Positions 25,395 to 33,868 of a stretch of 64,000 bases of DNA are shown here, one piece after another. The stretch's first letter is position 1; each line of letters begins with the position of its first letter. This DNA comes from Halobellus rufus (GTDB taxonomy: Archaea > Halobacteriota > Halobacteria > Halobacteriales > Haloferacaceae), in assembly GCF_000739575.1 (NCBI RefSeq), contig NZ_BBJO01000024.1, positions 1 through 64,000 of the forward strand, written 5' to 3'. Below the pieces are notes generated by a model. It searched no databases. It had not been told where the DNA came from and saw nothing but the letters and a program-made list of their open reading frames with translations. The position numbers and the translations under genes were made by a program.

Positions 25395-26225
25395 ATGCGA
25401 GTAGGAGCACACGAATCGATCGCCGGCGGCGTCGCCAACGCCGTCGATCGACAGCTGGAAGACGGCGGGAACTGCGGACAGATCTTCACGCACTCGCCGC
25501 AGGTGTGGCAGAATCCCGACATCGACGACGACGACGCGGCGGCGTTCCGCGAGCGGTCGACAGAACACGACGTCGGCCCGTGGGTGATCCACTCCTCGTA
25601 CCTCGTGAACCTCTGCACGCCGAAGGAAGACCTTCGGGAGAAGTCCGTCGACTCGATGCAGCGGGAGGTCGACGCCGCGGCGCAGCTGGACGTCCCCTAC
25701 GTGAACGTCCACCTCGGCGCGCACACCGGCGCGGGCGAACAGCAGGGGCTCGACAACGCCGTCTCGGCGCTCGACGAACTCGACGTGCCCGAGGGCGTCA
25801 CCGTGCTCGTCGAGTCCGACGCCGGTTCGGGGACGAAGATGGGCGACGACTTCGCGCATCTGGGGTACGTCCTCGAGGAGAGCGCACAGGACCTCGAAGT
25901 CTGTCTCGACACCGCCCACGCCTTCGCCGCGGGCTACGACCTCTCGACGCCCGAAGGCGTCGACGAGACCGTCGAAGAACTCGACGCCGAGGTCGGCCTC
26001 GCGAACCTCGCGTGCGTCCACCTGAACGACTCGAAACACGAGTGCGGCACCAACAAGGACGAGCACGCCCACATCGGCGAGGGCCTGATCGGCGAGGAGG
26101 GGATGTCCGCGTTCGTCAACCACCCCGACCTCGTCGACGTCCCACTCGTCTTGGAGACGCCGAACGAGGACGGGAAGGGCTTCGCGTGGAACATCCAGCG
26201 CGTTCGCGACCTCCGAGCGGACTGA
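25395..26225 (+). CDS. nfo: Deoxyribonuclease IV (endonuclease IV, Nfo)
   Basis: 276-residue AP endonuclease in the TIM-barrel xylose isomerase-like family; it cuts 5' of abasic sites using three Zn ions. Family segments are in order: [11 protein letters not shown] (metal His), [70 protein letters not shown], and [23 protein letters not shown]. Length and motifs are normal. It lies 72 bp downstream of the lipoate ligase gene. Confidence 0.95.
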   Translation: MRVGAHESIAGGVANAVDRQLEDGGNCGQIFTHSPQVWQNPDIDDDDAAAFRERSTEHDVGPWVIHSSYLVNLCTPKEDLREKSVDSMQREVDAAAQLDVPYVNVHLGAHTGAGEQQGLDNAVSALDELDVPEGVTVLVESDAGSGTKMGDDFAHLGYVLEESAQDLEVCLDTAHAFAAGYDLSTPEGVDETVEELDAEVGLANLACVHLNDSKHECGTNKDEHAHIGEGLIGEEGMSAFVNHPDLVDVPLVLETPNEDGKGFAWNIQRVRDLRAD

Positions 26226-26289
26226 ATCGCGTCGTCGCTACCGAGGCCGGACCGACCCGCTTTTGACGGTCCCGCCGGTACGGAGGCGC

Positions 26290-27093
26290 GTGCGGAAGTT
26301 CTCGCCGGACTACCTTCGTCGGACGCGGGCGGGGATGTGGGACGGCTCACGCGAGGCGCTCGCGCCCCTCTCGCTGGGCGACAGGAGGCGGATTCTCGAC
26401 GCCGGCGCGGGAACGGGCGAACTCGCCCGCGTCCTCGATTCAGAATCGCCGGGCGAGGTGGTCTGTCTCGACGCCGACCCGGAACTCCTCGGCATCGCGC
26501 ACGAGGAGACGGGGCTCGACGCCGTCGCCGGAGACGCGACGCGTCCGCCCTTCCCCGACGACACCTTCGACCTCGTCGTCTGTCAGGCGCTGCTCGTCAA
26601 TCTCCCCGACCCGACTGCGGCGCTTCGCGCGTTTTCGGAGCTCTCGACCGATCTCGTCGCCGCGATCGAACCCGACAACGGCGACGTCGGCGTCGACTCG
26701 ACCGTCGACAGCGAGGTCGAGTTGGAAAAGCGCGTCCGAGCGGCGTACATCGAGGGCGTCGCGACCGACGTCTCGATGGGCGACCGACTCGTCTCGCTGT
26801 TTCGCGAGTCGGGGCTCTCCAAGATTCGAACGCGACGCTACTACCACCGGAAAGTGACCGAACCACCGTACGACGAGGGAGCGCTGGCGGCCGCGAGACG
26901 GAAAGCCAGCGGCGGCGCGCTCGAACAGCACGAGCGAGAGTTGCGAAAGACGCTCTCGGCGGACGAGTACGACGCGCTCCGAAGCGAGTGGCGCGAGATG
27001 GGCCGAGCGGTCATCGAGGCGATGCGCGAGGGGACGTACCGCCGCGCGGAGGTCGTCCCCTTCGACGTGGTCGTCGGCAGCGTCGACGGCTGA
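26290..27093 (+). CDS. SAM-dependent methyltransferase
   Basis: 267-residue class I methyltransferase. SAM-binding motif I is RILDAGAGTGELARVL, with motif II Asp in CLDADPELL, then AVAGDATRPPFPDDTFDLVVCQALL. The family is methyltransf_11/25-like; the C-terminal helices (YDEGALAAARRKASGGALEQ) may pick the substrate, which is unknown. The GTG at 26290 (RKFSPDYLRRTRAGMW) is preferred to an upstream TTG-like start because conserved sequence begins there. It lies 64 bp after nfo and may be in the same run of genes. Confidence 0.78.
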   Translation: MRKFSPDYLRRTRAGMWDGSREALAPLSLGDRRRILDAGAGTGELARVLDSESPGEVVCLDADPELLGIAHEETGLDAVAGDATRPPFPDDTFDLVVCQALLVNLPDPTAALRAFSELSTDLVAAIEPDNGDVGVDSTVDSEVELEKRVRAAYIEGVATDVSMGDRLVSLFRESGLSKIRTRRYYHRKVTEPPYDEGALAAARRKASGGALEQHERELRKTLSADEYDALRSEWREMGRAVIEAMREGTYRRAEVVPFDVVVGSVDG

Positions 27094-27124
27094 CGTCGGT
27101 CCGCGGTGCTGTTGGGGGCCGCGT

Positions 27125-27772
27125 TCAGACGACGTCGCCGCGAACCGTCCGTCCCGACTGGGAGGCGCGGTAGTTCGAGACGGCCTCGGCGGCCTCCGCG
27201 GCGGTGTCGTCGTCCAGTCCGAGCATCGACAGCGCCTCCGGCAGCGTCGGGAACGCGAACTCCCCGCCGCGGAGCTTCTCGAACGCAGAGTCGGAGCGCT
27301 GCCCCTCGGCGTACAGACAGACGCCGCGCGGGTCGAGTATCTCCTCGTAGGCGTCGCGGGCGAGCGCCCCCTTCAGCCGCTGTCGGACGTTGTCCTCGAA
27401 GGGAGCGTTGCAGACCTCCAAGTGCGCGGACTCGTCGTCGTCCGGGAGCAACTGCGCCGCGAGGCACTTCTCCGGCGCGGCGTACCCGCTCGCGTTCGTC
27501 CGCAGCAGTTCCGGGTTGTTCCCGGCCCACTCCGCCGAGACGGTCTGCCCGACGCCTTTGACGCCGTGGGCCGTCTCGAACGTCTCCGCGGCGTCGGAGT
27601 CGCCGCCGAGCAGCAGGTCCTTCGTCACGTAGACGTCGAGTCGCTCGACGGGATCGAGTCCGAGCGCGACGTCGCCGTACACCCACACCTCGCGTATCGG
27701 GACCGGAACCGATCCGTCTTCGACGACGTCGACGATCGATTCGAGTCGCGCCAGTGCCCGCGAGCGTTCCAT
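27125..27772 (-). CDS. Uncharacterised haloarchaeal protein (DUF7095-like)
   Basis: 215-residue protein. The segment VPVPIREVWVYGDVALGLDPVERLDVYVTKDLLL is conserved-looking and recalls, from memory, DUF7095. Its GDVALGLD.V.RLDVYV pattern is reminiscent of nucleotidyltransferase strands, but no clear GS...D.D triad is present. The C-terminal half is helical (AAEAAEAVSNYRAS). Function unknown. It converges on the methyltransferase with 31 bp between stops. Confidence 0.65.
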   Translation of the reverse strand: MERSRALARLESIVDVVEDGSVPVPIREVWVYGDVALGLDPVERLDVYVTKDLLLGGDSDAAETFETAHGVKGVGQTVSAEWAGNNPELLRTNASGYAAPEKCLAAQLLPDDDESAHLEVCNAPFEDNVRQRLKGALARDAYEEILDPRGVCLYAEGQRSDSAFEKLRGGEFAFPTLPEALSMLGLDDDTAAEAAEAVSNYRASQSGRTVRGDVV

Positions 27773-27926
27773 AGTCGTCGCAGGGCTGCTGGGGTGGAAT
27801 GCGTTTCGACGGACGGAGGCAGAGTTGTCAATACGTCTGAAATATCCGCTCGGCACTGCGGTTTCGGAGGACCTTTCACTACGGTGTCCCTACACACGCC
27901 CGGCACCTCGGGGGTGTCGATCGACC

Positions 27927-27943
27927 GGTCACCAGCGGTGACC
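27927..27943. promoter_or_regulatory. Inverted repeat upstream of ncsA
   Basis: GGTCACC-AGC-GGTGACC is a perfect 7-bp inverted repeat with a 3-nt spacer, about 130 nt before the ncsA start, in a 299-bp spacer between divergent genes. It could be an operator for either gene. Confidence 0.35.
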
Positions 27944-28071
27944 ACTCGGGGCAACGCTACCTCGGGGTGCCTTCCCCCCATCCCCCCTCTCCCTCGATCA
28001 CGCGTTCCCCGTTTTTCTCGGCTCGAATCGAGACGAAACCCGTATCCTCCCGCGTCGCCAACGCCGGATCG

Positions 28072-29034
28072 ATGGAGTGCGACAAGTGCGAGCGCGACGC
28101 GGTGATGCACGCGGGCTACTCCGGCGCGCACCTGTGTGAGAAGCACTTTTGCGCCTCGGTGGAGAAGCGCGTCCGGCGACGGATCCGCCGCGACGACCTC
28201 GTGCCGAGAGACGCCTCGCCGGAGGATCCCGAGCGGTGGGTACTCGGCCTCTCCGGCGGCAAAGACAGCGTCGTGCTCGCGCAGATCCTCGACGACACGT
28301 TCGGGCGAGATCCGCGCATCGAGATCCTCGCGCTGACGATCCACGAGGGGATCGAGGGCTACCGGGACGCGAGCGTCGACGCCTGCGTCGAACTCGCCGA
28401 CGACCTCGACCTCCGCCACGAGCTCGTGAGCTACGAGGAGGAGTTCGGCGTGCGGATGGACGACGTCGTCGAGGACGACCCCGAGGGGATGGCTCCGTGC
28501 GCGTACTGCGGCGTGTTCAGGCGGGACCTGTTAGAAACGTACGCCGCGGAGTTCGACGCCGACATCCTCCTGACCGGACACAACCTCGACGACGAGGCGC
28601 AGACGGCGCTGATGAACGTCTTCGAGGGCGACGTCGAGCAGATGGCGAAGCACTTCGACGCGAGCCTCGGCCCGTTCGACGAGCGCACGGAGTCGCCGCA
28701 CTTCGTACCGCGGGCGAAGCCGCTCCGGGACATACCCGAAAAGGAGGTCGCGCTGTACGCTCACCTCAAGGACCTGCCCGCCCACATCACGGAGTGTCCG
28801 CACGCCTCGGAGGCGTTCCGCGGGGAGATCCAGGAGTTGCTGTTGAAGCTGGAGGAGGACCACCCCGGCACGCGGCACTCGATCCTCTCGGGGTACGAGG
28901 AGATCGCGTCGATGGCGGCCGATCGGTACCGCGGGGAGTCGACCGCCGAGATGCGCGAGTGCGAGCGCTGCGGGTCGAAGACGACGCGCGACGTCTGTCG
29001 GAAGTGCCGGCTGCTGGAGTCGCTCGCGGTGTAA
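28072..29034 (+). CDS. ncsA: tRNA 2-thiolation protein NcsA
   Basis: 320-residue PP-loop enzyme that adenylates U34 for thiolation of tRNAs for Lys, Glu and Gln, using a SAMP-type sulfur carrier in haloarchaea. A zinc finger (Cys3, Cys6, Cys22, His25) opens the protein, the PP-loop SGGKDS is at 61-66, a PCAYCGVFRR segment supplies catalytic cysteines, and a second zinc ribbon (CERCGSKTTRDVCRKC) ends it. The TIGR00269-type layout matches NcsA. The ATG at 28072 is chosen because Cys3 and Cys6 follow immediately. It converges on ftsZ2, as in Haloferax from memory. Confidence 0.93.
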   Translation: MECDKCERDAVMHAGYSGAHLCEKHFCASVEKRVRRRIRRDDLVPRDASPEDPERWVLGLSGGKDSVVLAQILDDTFGRDPRIEILALTIHEGIEGYRDASVDACVELADDLDLRHELVSYEEEFGVRMDDVVEDDPEGMAPCAYCGVFRRDLLETYAAEFDADILLTGHNLDDEAQTALMNVFEGDVEQMAKHFDASLGPFDERTESPHFVPRAKPLRDIPEKEVALYAHLKDLPAHITECPHASEAFRGEIQELLLKLEEDHPGTRHSILSGYEEIASMAADRYRGESTAEMRECERCGSKTTRDVCRKCRLLESLAV

Positions 29035-29088
29035 AAACGGGAAGACTGGAGACGACGGCCGATGGTCAGTCGGTGTCGGACCCGACGA

Positions 29089-30291
29089 CTACCGGATGAC
29101 GTCGAGGCCGTTCTGTTTCTCGCGCTGCTCCTGTCCGCCGTCGGACTGCCAGGAGCCGCCCGTCGCAGTCGAGTTGGGCTGCGTCTGCGAGACCTGCGTG
29201 TTCTCTGCGGCATCGAACTCGGAGGAGTCGATGCTCTGTCTGGACTTGTCGGCCTGCTTCTGCGTCGAGGGGCCGAGCACCTGCGCGGACTGGACGCCCG
29301 TCATGATCGCCATCACGCGGACTTTGCCCTTGTACTCGTCCCGGATGCGCGCGCCCCAGATGACGTTCGCGCGCGCTTCCAGCCGCTCGGTGATGTTGTT
29401 CGCGATGCCCTCGGCCTCCTTGAGGGTGAGGTCCGGGCCGCCCGTGATGTGGACCAGTCCGCCGGAAGCCCCGCGGTAGTCCACGTCCAAGAGCGGGTGG
29501 TTCATCGCGTCGTTGACCACTTCTTGGGTCTTGTTCTTGTCCTGGGTCTGTCCGACGAGCATCACCGCGACGCCGCCCTGATCCATAATCGTGGACATGT
29601 CCGCGTAGTCCAGGTTGATCAGCGACGGCTGGGTGATGGTCTCGGAGATCCCCTTGACGGTCTCGGCGATGATCTGGTCCATCACCGAGAACGCCTTGCC
29701 GATCGGGAGGTTCGGGACGTAATCCAGGAGGCGGTTGTTGTCGAGAACGATGATCGAGTCGGCCTCGTTGCGGAGCTTCTCGAGCCCCTCCTCGGCCTTC
29801 ACCGTGCGGGCGCGCTCGACGTTGAACGGCGTCGAGACCATCCCGACGACGATCGCGCCCTGCTCTTTGGCGATCTTCGAGACGACCGGCGCGGCGCCGG
29901 TGCCCGTCCCGCCGCCCATCCCGGCGGTGACGAAGACGAGGTCTGCCTCGCCGAGGACTTCCTTGATGGTCCCCTGGGCCATCTCGGTCGCCCGTTCGCC
30001 CATCGAGGGGTCGCCACCGGCTCCGAGACCCTGCGTCAGCGACTTGCCGACGAGGATCTTGGTGTCGGCCTCGATCATCTTGAGGTGCTGTTTGTCGGTG
30101 TTGATCGCGACCGTGTCAGCACCGTCGACGCCGATGTTGTACAGACGGTTTACCGTGTTGTTGCCTGCGCCGCCGCAGCCGACGATGACGATTCGGGGAT
30201 TACCGAACTCGTCGTCGCCGTCCGGGGCCTCGGCTGCCTGTTCGCGCTCTTCCTCGTCGCGCTGCATAGCCTCTCTGACGATATCTTGCAT
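29089..30291 (-). CDS. ftsZ2: Cell division protein FtsZ2
   Basis: 400-residue tubulin-family GTPase. The start is MQDIVREAM, then GTP-binding [17 protein letters not shown], the tubulin signature GGGTGTG at 126-132 and the T7 loop NLDYADM at 226-232. The sequence agrees with haloarchaeal FtsZ2, the copy that drives ring constriction, rather than FtsZ1. The C-terminal 60 residues are a low-complexity Ser/Gln tail ending in QNGLDVIR, likely the docking peptide. It follows cdrS by 3 bp, in one operon. A third tubulin-like protein (CetZ) is not in the window. Confidence 0.97.
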   Translation of the reverse strand: MQDIVREAMQRDEEEREQAAEAPDGDDEFGNPRIVIVGCGGAGNNTVNRLYNIGVDGADTVAINTDKQHLKMIEADTKILVGKSLTQGLGAGGDPSMGERATEMAQGTIKEVLGEADLVFVTAGMGGGTGTGAAPVVSKIAKEQGAIVVGMVSTPFNVERARTVKAEEGLEKLRNEADSIIVLDNNRLLDYVPNLPIGKAFSVMDQIIAETVKGISETITQPSLINLDYADMSTIMDQGGVAVMLVGQTQDKNKTQEVVNDAMNHPLLDVDYRGASGGLVHITGGPDLTLKEAEGIANNITERLEARANVIWGARIRDEYKGKVRVMAIMTGVQSAQVLGPSTQKQADKSRQSIDSSEFDAAENTQVSQTQPNSTATGGSWQSDGGQEQREKQNGLDVIR

Positions 30292-30294
30292 AGA

Positions 30295-30474
30295 TTACAC
30301 CTTGGCCCACGTGTGTTTGGTCGGCGACTCGCGTCCGTCGGCCTGCTGTTCGTTAATCATCTCGCGAACAGCCGAGCGGATCGCCTCGGACCGGTTCGGA
30401 AACTCCCCGGTCTCGACCATCTGTTCGACCTCCTCGATCTGCTGCTTCGGAATTCGTAGTGTCACACGCTCCAT
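30295..30474 (-). CDS. cdrS: CdrS ribbon-helix-helix cell-division regulator
   Basis: 59-residue RHH DNA-binding protein: [18 protein letters not shown] (beta strand and helix 1) and [17 protein letters not shown] (helix 2). From the literature I recall CdrS immediately upstream of ftsZ2 in Halobacterium salinarum, where it controls cell division. Here it is 3 bp before ftsZ2 and shares its promoter. The 5' region has about 120 nt of leader from a TATA box at 30617-30625 and holds GTAAGAC repeats. The ATG at 30474 is chosen because the RHH strand starts there; upstream in-frame codons are not domain-like. Confidence 0.92.
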   Translation of the reverse strand: MERVTLRIPKQQIEEVEQMVETGEFPNRSEAIRSAVREMINEQQADGRESPTKHTWAKV

Positions 30475-30489
30475 ATTTGCATTCCCCCG

Positions 30490-30644
30490 GTAAGACGGCG
30501 CGCACACCCCGTGCGAACGTCTTACACCCCCGAAATCGGTAGACAGCGGGGACATCCCCGTTCCGAGATGGGCTGTAAGACGACCGTCTTACGCAGACGT
30601 TACCACAGAGCGACACCTTATAAATGTAACGCTGGATGTAAGAC
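30490..30644. promoter_or_regulatory. GTAAGAC/GTCTTAC operator cluster upstream of cdrS-ftsZ2
   Basis: Five exact copies of GTAAGAC or its complement: 30490-30496 (GTAAGAC), 30519-30525 (GTCTTAC), 30575-30581 (GTAAGAC), 30586-30592 (GTCTTAC) and 30638-30644 (GTAAGAC). The third and fourth form an inverted repeat with a 4-nt spacer that sits at the predicted transcription start. RHH proteins bind such paired short sites, so CdrL or CdrS is the natural candidate. Confidence 0.75.
30617..30625 (-). promoter_or_regulatory. TATA box of the cdrS-ftsZ2 operon
   Basis: On the minus strand this reads ATTTATAAG. Its position implies initiation near 30593, inside the central GTAAGAC palindrome, and an mRNA leader of about 120 nt before cdrS. 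Confidence 0.6.
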
Positions 30645-30685
30645 AAAAGCGTCCGAATCGGCGTTTACTCGGATACTGACCGCGT

Positions 30686-31315
30686 TTACGTCCGTTCTAG
30701 GACGTCTGCCGCGGACGTCCGACGTCCGCAGCCGGGGCAGAACGCCCAGTCCGATCGGAGTTCGTCGCCGCACTCGCAGAACACCCTGTGGGACGCCTTC
30801 TCCCCGCAGTTCGGGCAGTAGACGTGATCGGCACTGACGTCTTCCCCGCACTTTTCACAGGGCTTCGATCCGACGTCGTCCGCCGCGTCTGCGGGTCGCG
30901 TCTTACGCTCCGATTCGTCCGTCGGGATCGACGTCTGCGTCCGACTCGAAGCCTCGTCTGTCGCAGCGTCTGCGGCCCGCACGCCGTCGAGTCGCAGATT
31001 GACGTTGAAGTCGTGGGCGGGAGGCTGCCGCGGGAGGCGGTCCGCGAGCAGTTCGTCGATCCGTTCTTCGAGGAGGTCGTCGACCCGCTCTCGGATGAAC
31101 GCGTCGACGGTCCCCTCCGACTCGTTCGAGGCGACGTCCTCAGCTGAGCCGTCGCCTGCCTCGTCCGTCAGGTCTTCGTGTTGCTCGCTTACGTCACGGT
31201 CCGCGCCGTCGAGGTACGTGCGCAACGCCTCGCGCATCGCCTCGCTCTTGGAGGTGTCGAGCGCCTCCAACCGTTCGACGAGGTCGTCGTCGGCACGGAA
31301 CGTGATTTTACTCAT
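30686..31315 (-). CDS. cdrL: CdrL ribbon-helix-helix/zinc-ribbon regulator
   Basis: 209-residue regulator. An N-terminal RHH domain (MSKITFRADDDLVERLEAL ... KSEAMREALRTYL) is followed by an acidic linker with an amphipathic helix (IRERVDDLLEERIDELLADRL) and two zinc ribbons near the end: Cys153/156/167/170 and Cys180/182/193/196. From memory this is CdrL, encoded next to cdrS-ftsZ2 and controlling that operon. The start at MSK is supported by a TATA-like TTCAAATAC about 28 nt upstream; the ATG nine nt further up (MQPMSK) would be too close to it. It is separated from cdrS by 211 bp holding the operator cluster. Confidence 0.9.
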   Translation of the reverse strand: MSKITFRADDDLVERLEALDTSKSEAMREALRTYLDGADRDVSEQHEDLTDEAGDGSAEDVASNESEGTVDAFIRERVDDLLEERIDELLADRLPRQPPAHDFNVNLRLDGVRAADAATDEASSRTQTSIPTDESERKTRPADAADDVGSKPCEKCGEDVSADHVYCPNCGEKASHRVFCECGDELRSDWAFCPGCGRRTSAADVLERT

Positions 31316-31318
31316 CGG

Positions 31319-31332
31319 TTGCATATGTGCAA
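31319..31332. promoter_or_regulatory. TTGCA-N4-TGCAA inverted repeat at the cdrL transcription start
   Basis: A perfect 5-bp inverted repeat lying between the TATA-like element (31339-31347) and the cdrL start. A bound protein would block initiation. Autoregulation by CdrL is the simplest model; the sequence differs from the GTAAGAC motif, so another factor is possible. Confidence 0.45.
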
Positions 31333-31338
31333 GCCAGT

Positions 31339-31347
31339 ATTTGAATC
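31339..31347 (-). promoter_or_regulatory. cdrL TATA-like element
   Basis: Reads TTCAAATAC on the minus strand, centred about 28 nt before the cdrL ATG at 31315. This supports that start for a leaderless mRNA. Confidence 0.45.
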
Positions 31348-31438
31348 TTCCTTCGTGTCTGACGGCTGTCAGCCGCGTCGACACGCGAGGTGCCACCGCT
31401 CCGGCAAATTCAAGTCGATTTTCATCCATCCAACTGTA

Positions 31439-32092
31439 GTGGCAGTCACGTTCGATCTCTTCGGCACGCTGGTCACGGTCGACGCGCCGGCAGACCCCGC
31501 TGCGGCGGTCGCGACCGAACTCCGCGCCCGCGACGTTCCCGTCCCGGAGGACTGGGCGGCCGCCTACGCGGAACCGCACGTCGACGCGCCGAGCGGTGCC
31601 GAAGTCCCGCTTCCCGCGCACGTCGCCGCCGCCCTGCGATCCCGCGACGTCGTCGCACCGAACAACGCCGCCCGACGCGCCGTCGTCGCCGCGTTCGACC
31701 CGAGCGTCGAAACGCGGGCGGGCGCGGTCGAGGCCGTCGAGGCCGCCGCCGCGTGCGGGCCGGTCGGGCTGCTGTCGAACTGCTCGGTCCCGGAACTCGC
31801 CTCGCGGACGCTGATCCGATCGGGGCTCGACCGCGCGGCGTTCGACGCCATCGTGACCAGCGTCGGCTGCGGGTGGCGCAAACCGCACCCGAAGGCGTTC
31901 GAGACGATCGCCGACCGCCTCGACGCCCGTCCGAAGGCGCTCGTCCACGTCGGCGACGACGAGGCGACCGACGGCGGCGTAGCGGACGTCGGCGGGACTT
32001 TCCTCGACGTTTCGAGGGAGGGGAACGACCCCAGGTCGGTCGCCGAGCGGCTTCGGGACGGCGACCTCGGAGGCGATGACTCGTGCCCGTGA
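31439..32092 (+). CDS. HAD-superfamily hydrolase at the head of the cobamide operon
   Basis: 217-residue HAD phosphatase. Motif I is VTFDLFGTLVTV (nucleophile and acid Asp), motif II LLSNCSVPE, motif III Lys in GWRKPHPKAFE and motif IV HVGDDEATDGGVA. The alpha-helical cap between motifs I and II is short. The GTG at 31439 places motif I at the N-terminus. Its stop overlaps the cbiB start by 10 bp, so it is in the cobalamin operon. The pathway needs a phosphatase to remove the 5'-phosphate of adenosylcobalamin phosphate; this protein is a plausible candidate (inference). Confidence 0.82.
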   Translation: MAVTFDLFGTLVTVDAPADPAAAVATELRARDVPVPEDWAAAYAEPHVDAPSGAEVPLPAHVAAALRSRDVVAPNNAARRAVVAAFDPSVETRAGAVEAVEAAAACGPVGLLSNCSVPELASRTLIRSGLDRAAFDAIVTSVGCGWRKPHPKAFETIADRLDARPKALVHVGDDEATDGGVADVGGTFLDVSREGNDPRSVAERLRDGDLGGDDSCP

Positions 32093-32766
32093 CGGCGACC
32101 GTCGCAGTCGTGTCGGCGGCCGTGCTGGACGCGCTGTTCGCGGAGCCGCCGGGGCGGGTCCATCCGGTCGCGCTGCTCGGGCGCGTCGTCGCGAGGGTCG
32201 ACCGGCGGTGCGACGGCAATTCCCGAGCGTCTGACGGGGTGCGCCCGCGGGTCGTGGGCCTGCTCGTCGCGGTCGCGTTCCCTCTCGGATTCGCGTCCGT
32301 GGCCGCGGCCGCCGTCTGGCTCGGCGGCGCGGTGCACCCGTGGTTCGGGGCGGCGGTGGCTGCGGGCGTGCTCTTCTCGACGACGAGCCTGCGGCTGTTG
32401 CTCGACAGCGCGCGGACGGTGATCGAGGAGAGCGACGCCGACCTCGACGCCGCGCGGATGGATCTCCTCGCGCTTGCGGGGCGCGACGCCGACTCCCTGG
32501 ACGCGGCGCACGTCCGCTCGGCCGCGGTCGAGAGCCTCGCGGAGAACCTCGCAGACGGTCTCGTCGCGCCGCTCGTCGCGTTCGCAGTCGTCGCGGCAGC
32601 CGTCAGCGCGCTCGCACCGCTCGAACCCACGTCCCCGTCCGCGCTTCCGCTCACCGCGGGCGCGGCGGCGGCCGCGTGGGTGAAAGCGGTCAACACGCTG
32701 GACTCGATGCTCGGGTATCGATCGAAGCCGATCGGGTGGGCACCCGCACGGCTCGACGACTCGTGA
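32083..32766 (+). pseudogene. cbiB: CbiB (adenosylcobinamide-phosphate synthase), N-terminal part; frameshifted
   Basis: 227 residues of the membrane enzyme that attaches aminopropanol phosphate to adenosylcobyric acid. Family features: LDALFAEPPGRVHPVALLGR at the start, SARTVIEESDADLDAAR, VESLAENLADGLVAPLVA, and VKAVNTLDSMLGYRSKPIGWAPARLDD at the end. The frame then closes as TCG TGA exactly where the family continues LDDxxNWxPARL. One missing C (GACGAC-TCGTGATG instead of GACGACCTCGTGATG) would explain it. The restart TGATG couples to the C-terminal fragment. It could be a sequencing error, a true pseudogene, or a split gene still functional as two chains. Confidence 0.75.
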
Positions 32767-33092
32767 TGTGGCTCCCGGCGCGGCTCTCCGCGCTGTTTCT
32801 CGCCGTCGCCGCGGCCGCTCCGGCGGTTCCACTCCGGCGCGACCTCAGAGCGCTCGCCCGCAGGCCGTCGTCGCCGAACTCCGGGTGGCCGATGGCGACG
32901 ATGGCGGCGCTGCTGCCCGCGCGGTTGCACAAGCCGGGCGCGTACGACCTCGATCCGAGTCCGTCCCCGAGGAGGTCGACGGATTCCGCCGCCTCGCTTC
33001 CGGACGTCGCGAGCGCGGCGCGAGCCGTTCGACTCACGCGACGCGCGGGCGCACTCGCGTTCGGGCTCGCGGGGGTGATCGCGTGGCTCTGA
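32766..33092 (+). pseudogene. cbiB: CbiB, C-terminal fragment after frameshift
   Basis: 108 residues beginning MWLPARLSALFLAVAAA, the continuation of the conserved ARLDD-x-x-N/M-W-PARL region. Later SGWPMATMAALLP and the final hydrophobic segment ALAFGLAGVIAWL complete CbiB. The two parts sum to about 335 residues, a full-length enzyme. The ATG at 32766 overlaps the previous stop (TGATG), so reinitiation is possible. The 3' end overlaps cobS by 10 bp. Confidence 0.75.
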
Positions 33093-33868
33093 CCGCTCTG
33101 TCGACTGTGCTCACGGCGTTCCGCGGGGCGCTCGGGTTCCTCACCCGGCTCCCCGTCGGCGGCGACAAGGCGGCCTGGCACGCGTTCCGCCGGACGCCGG
33201 CCTCGCTCCCGCTCGTCGGCTACGTCGTCGGCGCGCTCGCGGCGCTCTCGTTCGTCCTCCCGGTTCCGGTCCCGACCGCCGTGGCGCTGTATCTCGTCGC
33301 ACTCGTTCTCCTCACCGGCGTCACGCACGCCGACGGGCTCGCCGACCTCGGCGACGCCGCGGCGGTGCACGGCGGCGTCGACGTCGCGCGCAGGCGCGAG
33401 GTGCTCAAGGACTCCCAGACCGGCGTCGGCGGCGTGCTGGCGGTCGCGCTCGCGTTCGTGACGCTCGGGCTGGGGGCGCTCGGACTCGCGGGCACGCTCC
33501 CCCGCGTCGCGTTCGCGCTCGCGCTCGCCGCGGAAGTGGGAGCGAAGGCTGGAATCGCGCTGCTCGTCTGCACCCGAACGGCCGCGCACGAGGGCCTCGG
33601 CTCCGCCCTGGTCGAGGGGGCGACGCCGGGCGATCTGATCCCCGTCGCCGCGGCCGTCGTCCCCGTTTTGGCGGTCGCCGCAGTCACCGGCGCGGGGTAC
33701 CTCGCCGCGTTCGCGGCGCTCGCCGCACCGCTCGGCGCGGCGTGGTTCCTCGGCCGCTGGGCGGACGACGCACTCGGCGGGATCAACGGGGACGTCCTCG
33801 GCGCGGCGAACGAACTCGGGCGCGTCGCCGGCGTCCACGCGGGGGTGATCGCGTGGACGCTCTGGTGA
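33083..33868 (+). CDS. cobS: Adenosylcobinamide-GDP ribazoletransferase CobS
   Basis: 261-residue membrane enzyme that joins adenosylcobinamide-GDP and alpha-ribazole(phosphate) to make cobalamin (phosphate). Family features: FRGALGFLTRLPVGGD near the start, TGVTHADGLADLGDAAAVHGG (acidic catalytic/metal region), LKDSQTGVGGVLAV, and the terminal RWADDALGGINGDVLGAANELGRV. Six to seven hydrophobic helices. The start GTG overlaps cbiB by 10 bp, and cobY overlaps its 3' end by 16 bp. Confidence 0.95.
   Translation: MALTALSTVLTAFRGALGFLTRLPVGGDKAAWHAFRRTPASLPLVGYVVGALAALSFVLPVPVPTAVALYLVALVLLTGVTHADGLADLGDAAAVHGGVDVARRREVLKDSQTGVGGVLAVALAFVTLGLGALGLAGTLPRVAFALALAAEVGAKAGIALLVCTRTAAHEGLGSALVEGATPGDLIPVAAAVVPVLAVAAVTGAGYLAAFAALAAPLGAAWFLGRWADDALGGINGDVLGAANELGRVAGVHAGVIAWTLW

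Noticed and set aside
31322-31324. Alternative cdrL start nine nt upstream (MQPMSK)
   Set aside because: It would lie only about 19 nt from the TATA-like element centre; the MSK start at 31315 gives the usual 28 nt.
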